From contig JBKPHM010000047.1 of assembly GCA_046729855.1 (NCBI GenBank), positions 89,066 to 153,065 on the forward strand: a DNA stretch of 64,000 nt. The letters are read 5' to 3'. Position 1 is the first letter of the stretch, and the number at the start of each line of letters is the position of its first letter. The position numbers and the translations under genes are program-made. Source of the DNA: DATHSY01 sp046729855. GTDB lineage: Bacteria > Actinomycetota > UBA4738 > HRBIN12. Of the stretch, positions 59,941 to 64,000 are shown one piece after another. The notes below the pieces were generated by a model, which saw only the letters and a program-made list of their open reading frames with translations, made no database searches and was not told the origin of the DNA.

Positions 59941-60037
59941 CCCGCCGACGCCCTGCCGCTACCAGCCAGATGTTCGTGGTGAGCCCCTTGCTCGACGTCG
60001 ACGCCCCGATCGGCGTGTACCGCCGAGCGCCTGCTCG

Positions 60038-61702
60038 ATGAGGCGCGTGCTGATCTCGGTGTGCGCTTCGGTGACGATGCTCGGCGGGCTCGTCGCGACG
60101 GCACCACGCGCCGTCGCGGATGCGCCCGAGGTCCTCCTCGGAAGATCTCGCTTGGGCGAGTACCAGCCAATCCAGTCCGGCGACGTGCTGGCTTGGCAAC
60201 AAAACTCCGCGCAGACACCCCGCCACTACGACGTGTTCGCGCGCCCCACCGGCGGTGAGGTGTTCAAGGTGAACCCCGACGGCACGAACGCCGCGAACGG
60301 CGCCGTGGACGGAGACGTCCTCGTGTACCAGCAGTGGGCTGGGGGTCGCTCCGACGTCAAGTTCTTCGACCTGGGCACTCGATCTCGGACCTCGGCGCCC
60401 AGCGACGTCAACTCCGAACAATGGGAGTACTGGCCGAAGATGGACGGACAGTGGTTGCTCTTCGGCCGACTGAACACGAACACCCGGGCGCGTCAGATCA
60501 TCCTGTACAACCTCGAGGCCCATACATCGACGAGACTCGATCAGGTCTCTTCCGCTGACGGATTCATGGCGCCCGGTCAGGTCAACGGGAACTTCGCCGT
60601 GTGGTCGCGATGCCGGCGCGAGACATCATGCGACGTCCTCCGTTACGACATCGCGAGCGGTACGAGACGCGTGATCGGTGACGCCGGATCCGCGCAGTAC
60701 GCGCCATCGGTGGCCCCCGACGGCACCGTCTTCTACGCACGTTCCCGAGGCGGATGCGGTCAGGCGGTTCGCCTCTACGGTCAACCGCCCACGGGGACGG
60801 CGACGAAGCTGTGGCGCCTTCCGAGCGGGGACAACGTCAGCAGCACGCACCTGTACGAGAACGCGGATGGCCGCCAGACGCTGCTCTACGATCACTACGC
60901 CTGCGGTCAGGCTGCATCCTCGGACATCTGGCAGATGATCGACCCTATGCACTTCGAACTTGCCGTGACGTTGAACGGCAGCGGAACCGGCACCGTGACG
61001 AGCTCGCCCATCGGGATCGACTGCGGGTCGGACTGCAGCGGATCGTTCGACCCTGGGACGGAGGTGACGCTCACGGCGCGCGCCGACGACGCATCGGCGT
61101 TCGCAGGGTGGGGTGGCGCGTGTTCGGGCCACAGGCCAACGTGCACGGTGACGATGAACGCTTCTCTGTCCGTGACCGCGACGTTCTCGATCAAGCCCGT
61201 GCTCAGCGTGACGGTAATCGGTGGCGGGGTCGTCACGAGCTCACCGGCAGGCATCAACTGCGGTACCGATTGCAGCGAGGCGTACGGCACCGGAACGGAT
61301 GTGACGCTGACCGCGACGGCGAGCGCGGGCTCTGCGTTCGTCGGTTGGAGCGGAGGCGGGTGCTCGGGGACCGGCACCACTTGCGTGGTCGACATGGATT
61401 CCTCGAAGTCGGTCACGGCCACGTTCGAGGACGTCTCCACGCTCGAGGTCGTCCTGGGCGGCGATGGGACCGGCACCGTGACCGGAACCGGGATCGCCTG
61501 CCCGCCGGACTGCACCGCGACGTACGACGCCGGGACGGCCGTCACCTTGACGGCGACGCCGACCGCACCCTCCACCTTCGTCGGGTGGAGCGGGGCATGC
61601 TCGGGGACCGGGTCGTGTCAGCTGACGATGGAGTCGGATCGCACGGTCACGGCGCTCTTCGACGATCCGACGGTGCCCTCGACGACGGCGCCGTCAGGGT
61701 AG
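60038..61702 (+). CDS. secreted beta-propeller protein with three InlB-like repeats
   Basis: 554 residues. Signal peptide 1-28 (VLISVCASVTMLGGLVATAP, 20 residues). Residues 30-300 form a TolB/WD40-like beta-propeller with repeated blades (GDVLVYQQWAGGRSDVKFFD, 20 residues; YWPKMDGQWLLFGRLNTNTR, 20 residues). From 307 to 541 there are three tandem ~75-residue modules of the divergent InlB/Flg_new-type bacterial repeat, each with CGxDC and CSG...C pairs, so two disulfides each are likely. A Ser/Thr/Pro tail follows, and there is no anchor signal. Probably a surface or extracellular binding protein; function unknown. ATG start chosen for the signal peptide. Confidence 0.75.
   Translation: MRRVLISVCASVTMLGGLVATAPRAVADAPEVLLGRSRLGEYQPIQSGDVLAWQQNSAQTPRHYDVFARPTGGEVFKVNPDGTNAANGAVDGDVLVYQQWAGGRSDVKFFDLGTRSRTSAPSDVNSEQWEYWPKMDGQWLLFGRLNTNTRARQIILYNLEAHTSTRLDQVSSADGFMAPGQVNGNFAVWSRCRRETSCDVLRYDIASGTRRVIGDAGSAQYAPSVAPDGTVFYARSRGGCGQAVRLYGQPPTGTATKLWRLPSGDNVSSTHLYENADGRQTLLYDHYACGQAASSDIWQMIDPMHFELAVTLNGSGTGTVTSSPIGIDCGSDCSGSFDPGTEVTLTARADDASAFAGWGGACSGHRPTCTVTMNASLSVTATFSIKPVLSVTVIGGGVVTSSPAGINCGTDCSEAYGTGTDVTLTATASAGSAFVGWSGGGCSGTGTTCVVDMDSSKSVTATFEDVSTLEVVLGGDGTGTVTGTGIACPPDCTATYDAGTAVTLTATPTAPSTFVGWSGACSGTGSCQLTMESDRTVTALFDDPTVPSTTAPSG
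60956..61660 (+). repeat. three tandem ~75-codon repeats inside the secreted protein gene
   Basis: Repeat units are residues 307-383, 388-463 and 468-541. Each reads roughly VT-S-P-GI-CG-DC, then GT-VTLTA, SxFxGWxGxCSG and SVTATF. The units differ clearly from one another, so this is an old duplication. Confidence 0.8.
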
Positions 61703-61773
61703 AGAGAGGGTACCGGGGGAACTCGCGGATCGCTTGCCGTTCGGGCGCGCCGGTTTGCGAGGATAGCCGAACG

Positions 61774-62172
61774 ATGCGCCTCCTCCGCCGGACGCTCTAC
61801 GCGATGGCCGCCGTCTGGGCTGGGACCGGGATCGCGCTGATCGCCGCCCCGCGCTGGGTCTTCGTCGACGTGTTCGCCCAGGTGCCGTATCCCGACTACG
61901 CGATGGTCCGGATCGCGGGCGTCTGCTCATTCGTGCTCGCGATGCTGATGACGATCACGGCGCAGCGCCTCGAGAACATGTGGGTGTTCTGCTGGGCGTT
62001 CGTGTTCGCGGAGGCCGGGATCGCCGTCGTCGCGCTGGCGAACGCGGTGTGGGGCCGGCCGGAGGGATCCGGTTCGCTCCTGTGGTGGTTGCTCGCGGCA
62101 AGCGGTGTGGGGTTCGCGGCGGCGCTGCTCGTCGGCCTCGCCAAGACAGGCACCGAGCGCCCGATCGTGTGA
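61774..62172 (+). CDS. four-span membrane protein of unknown function
   Basis: 132 residues from ATG at 61774. About four membrane spans: TLYAMAAVWAGTGIALIAAP (20 residues, about 7-26), DYAMVRIAGVCSFVLAMLMT (20 residues, about 41-60), WVFCWAFVFAEAGIAVVALA (20 residues, about 70-89) and LLWWLLAASGVGFAAALLVG (20 residues, about 103-122). Loops are short. I cannot name a family. It ends before a strong terminator hairpin that it shares with groL. Confidence 0.7.
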   Translation: MRLLRRTLYAMAAVWAGTGIALIAAPRWVFVDVFAQVPYPDYAMVRIAGVCSFVLAMLMTITAQRLENMWVFCWAFVFAEAGIAVVALANAVWGRPEGSGSLLWWLLAASGVGFAAALLVGLAKTGTERPIV

Positions 62173-62219
62173 CGCACGCACGTCACGCCCGAGGCCTCGG
62201 CGCTGCCGACGGATGAACG

Positions 62220-62248
62220 GGCCCCGGCCCCATCGCGAGGCCGGGGCC
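62220..62248. terminator. bidirectional GC hairpin between convergent genes
   Basis: Perfect 10-bp stem (GGCCCCGGCC at 62220-62229, GGCCGGGGCC at 62239-62248) with a 9-nt loop between the membrane protein gene (ends 62172) and groL (ends 62263). Both strands could use it. No T tract. Confidence 0.65.
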
Positions 62249-62262
62249 GGATACACACCCGT

Positions 62263-63885
62263 CTAGTGCATGTGTCCGTGGCCGCCGGCTCCGGCGGCGG
62301 CGGGCTCTTCCTCTTCGGGCTTCTCCACGACCGCGCTCTCGGTCGTGAGCACGAGCGCGGCGATCGACGCCGCGTTCTGCAGCGCCGAGCGAGTGACCTT
62401 GGCCGGGTCGATGATCCCAGCCTTGACCATGTCGACCCACTCGCCCTTCTGCGCATCGAAGCCCTGCGAGTCGCCCTGGGTGCGCAGTCGCTCGACGATC
62501 ACGGCGCCCTCGAACCCGGCGTTGGCCGCGATCAGCCGCGCCGGCTCCGCGAGCGAGTCCAGCACGATCCTGGCCCCCGTCGCCTCGTCGCCCGTGAGGT
62601 CGAGCTTTCCGAGCGCCGCCTCCGCGCGGATCAGCGCGACGCCCCCGCCCGGGACGATGCCCTCCTCGATCGCGGCCCGCGTGGCCGACAGGGCATCCTC
62701 GATTCGGTGCTTCTTCTCCTTGAGCTCCACCTCGGTCGCGGCGCCGACCCGTACGATCGCGACGCCGCCCGCGAGCTTGGCCAGGCGCTCCTGGAGCTTC
62801 TCCCGGTCCCAGTCCGAGTCCGTCTTGTCGATCTCGGCTTTGATCTGGTTGATCCGGCCCTGCACCTCCTCGGCCGACCCCGCGCCCTCGACGATCGTGG
62901 TGTCGTCCTTCGTCACGACCACGCGCCGAGCCTTGCCGAGCAGGTCGAGCCCGACGTTCTCGAGCTTGAGGCCGACCTCCTCGGAGACGACCTGACTACC
63001 CGTAAGGATCGCCATGTCCTGGAGCATCGCCTTGCGTCGCTCACCGAACCCCGGCGCCTTTACCGCCGCCGCGTTGAAGGTGCCGCGAATCTTGTTGACG
63101 ACGAGCGTGGCGAGGGCTTCGCCCTCCACGTCCTCGGCAACGACGAGCAGCGGCTTGCCCGACTGCAGGACCTTCTCCAGCAGCGGCAGCAGCTCCTGGA
63201 CCGAGCTGACCTTCTTGTTGACGAGCGCGACGTACGGCTCCTCGAGGACGGCCTCCATCCTCTCCTGATCGGAGACGAAGTATGGCGAGATGTAGCCCTT
63301 GTCGAACTGCATGCCCTCGACGAACTCGAGCTCCATGCCGAACGTGTTCGACTCCTCGACCGTGACCACGCCGTCCTTACCGACCTTGTCGAGCGCCTCG
63401 GCGAGCACGTCGCCGATCGCCGGGTCGGCCGCGGAGATCGCCGCGATCTGCGCGATCTCGTCGCGCGACTCGACCTCCTTGGACTGCGCCTTGATCTCGT
63501 CGACGGCCGCTGTGACGCCCTTCTCGATCCCGCGCTTCAGCGCCATCGGGTTGGCGCCGGCGGCCACGTTGCGCATGCCGTGGCGGACCATCGCCCGAGC
63601 GAGCACCGTCGCGGTCGTCGTTCCGTCGCCGGCGATGTCGTTGGTCTTGGTCGCGACCTCCTTCGCGAACTGGGCGCCCATGTTCTCCCACGCGTCCTCG
63701 AGCTCGATCTCCTTGGCGATCGTGACGCCGTCGTTCGTGATCGTCGGCGCTCCCCACTTCTTGTCGAGGACCACGTTGTGGCCCTTCGGCCCGAGGGTGA
63801 GCGCGACCGCGTCCGCGAGCTTGTTGACGCCCGCCTCAATCGACCGGCGGGCGTCCTCGCCGAACTTCAACAGCTTGGTGGCCAT
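62263..63885 (-). CDS. groL: chaperonin GroEL
   Basis: 540 residues, full length. Start with FGEDARRSIEAGVNKLADAV (20 residues), ATP-binding VALTLGPKGHNVVLDKKWGA (20 residues, about 28-47), and AGDGTTTATVLARAMVRHGM (20 residues, about 85-104) with the catalytic Asp. The apical and intermediate domains are complete. The C-terminus is GGHGHMH instead of the GGM repeat; such His-rich tails are typical of actinobacterial GroEL1 paralogues, often next to groES. No CIRCE element (TTAGCACTC-N9-GAGTGCTAA) is seen in the 115 bp before the ATG. GGGGGAA lies upstream as a ribosome site. groES is not in the window but could be just beyond it. Confidence 0.95.
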   Translation of the reverse strand: MATKLLKFGEDARRSIEAGVNKLADAVALTLGPKGHNVVLDKKWGAPTITNDGVTIAKEIELEDAWENMGAQFAKEVATKTNDIAGDGTTTATVLARAMVRHGMRNVAAGANPMALKRGIEKGVTAAVDEIKAQSKEVESRDEIAQIAAISAADPAIGDVLAEALDKVGKDGVVTVEESNTFGMELEFVEGMQFDKGYISPYFVSDQERMEAVLEEPYVALVNKKVSSVQELLPLLEKVLQSGKPLLVVAEDVEGEALATLVVNKIRGTFNAAAVKAPGFGERRKAMLQDMAILTGSQVVSEEVGLKLENVGLDLLGKARRVVVTKDDTTIVEGAGSAEEVQGRINQIKAEIDKTDSDWDREKLQERLAKLAGGVAIVRVGAATEVELKEKKHRIEDALSATRAAIEEGIVPGGGVALIRAEAALGKLDLTGDEATGARIVLDSLAEPARLIAANAGFEGAVIVERLRTQGDSQGFDAQKGEWVDMVKAGIIDPAKVTRSALQNAASIAALVLTTESAVVEKPEEEEPAAAGAGGHGHMH

Positions 63886-63927
63886 GCGGTTCCCCCTTCA
63901 GATGGACCGGGGGTCGCGGTCGCGACG

Positions 63928-63955
63928 CGCGCGCCCCCCCGCCGAAGGGCGCGCG
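63928..63955. promoter_or_regulatory. 9-bp inverted repeat upstream of groL
   Basis: CGCGCGCCC (63928-63936) and GGGCGCGCG (63947-63955) form a perfect 9-bp stem with a 10-nt loop 43 nt before the groL ATG. Could be a leader hairpin, an attenuator/processing site between groES and groL, or chance in GC-rich DNA. Confidence 0.35.
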
Positions 63956-63970
63956 GTGTCTTGGTGTCGA

Positions 63971-63991
63971 CGGCCCGGTCGTCGCGGGCCG
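63971..63991. promoter_or_regulatory. second inverted repeat upstream of groL
   Basis: CGGCCCG (63971-63977) and CGGGCCG (63985-63991) form a 7-bp stem with a 7-nt loop, 85 nt before the groL ATG. It lies next to the previous hairpin, giving two tandem stem-loops at the edge of the window. Confidence 0.3.
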
Positions 63992-64000
63992 AGAGGATAA

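Noticed and set aside
63886..64000. CIRCE/HrcA operator before groL
   Set aside because: No copy or near copy of TTAGCACTC-N9-GAGTGCTAA occurs in the visible 115 bp. It could exist beyond the window.

Overview
The window is a GC-rich, gene-dense bacterial chromosome segment that reads as Actinomycetota (inference from gene content; the class cannot be fixed here). Pointers are an acyl-CoA carboxylase epsilon-like subunit, an F420:NADP oxidoreductase, a DUF1918 protein, a 53-residue protein ending HGEPGC, a class E sortase, GuaB3 beside GuaA, a split methylmalonyl-CoA mutase, a DivIVA-like coiled coil, and many genes with a TANNNT hexamer 6-8 nt before the start codon, the hallmark of leaderless transcription. 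I found no rRNA, tRNA, CRISPR, transposase or prophage gene. Most of the window looks like core chromosome.

Layout. 0-3 kb: end of a DUF2087 protein, acyl-CoA carboxylase beta and epsilon subunits, a zinc-ribbon/DUF2007 protein. 3-5 kb: ECF sigma factor with a membrane partner carrying calcium-type loops, and a cupin. 5-10.5 kb: an exported phosphoesterase, three GT4 glycosyltransferases and a sulfotransferase-like protein. 10.5-21 kb: hydroxyacyl-CoA dehydrogenase, M23 peptidase, acyl-CoA dehydrogenase, a cyclase-ATPase-TPR regulator, and an operon of two thiolase-fold proteins, a VOC protein and DUF35 modules. 21-27.5 kb: PH/SHOCT membrane protein, biotin ligase, biotin carboxylase/BCCP, a histidine-kinase remnant, F420:NADP oxidoreductase, methylmalonyl-CoA mutase large subunit, O-methyltransferase. 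27.6-36.5 kb: a TCA island (sdhCDAB, two isocitrate dehydrogenase paralogues, malate dehydrogenase, citrate synthase). 37-41 kb: metF-folD and purH-purN. 41-46.8 kb: zinc-finger/membrane proteins and mcm small subunit-sucC-sucD. 46.8-52 kb: small membrane protein, D-lactate dehydrogenase, PPOX protein, ceramidase-like protein, PcrA helicase, sortase E. 52-57 kb: guaA-guaB3, DivIVA-like protein, bitopic membrane protein. 57-64 kb: APS kinase with an alkaline-phosphatase-superfamily enzyme, two exported or surface proteins, a small membrane protein and a His-tailed GroEL.

How the genes fit together. The carboxylase subunits and biotin ligase make and modify an acyl-CoA carboxylase; the split mutase converts methylmalonyl-CoA to succinyl-CoA; SucCD, succinate dehydrogenase, malate dehydrogenase, citrate synthase and isocitrate dehydrogenase carry it through the TCA cycle. 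Acyl-CoA and hydroxyacyl-CoA dehydrogenases and the thiolase-like/DUF35 operon point to degradation of fatty acids or more complex acyl chains. The glycosyltransferases, sulfotransferase-like protein and APS kinase suggest, without proof, sulfated surface glycans. The observations most worth follow-up are the thiolase-fold/DUF35 operon lacking thiolase catalytic residues, the widespread leaderless-promoter pattern, and a HAD-remnant/B-box chimera.
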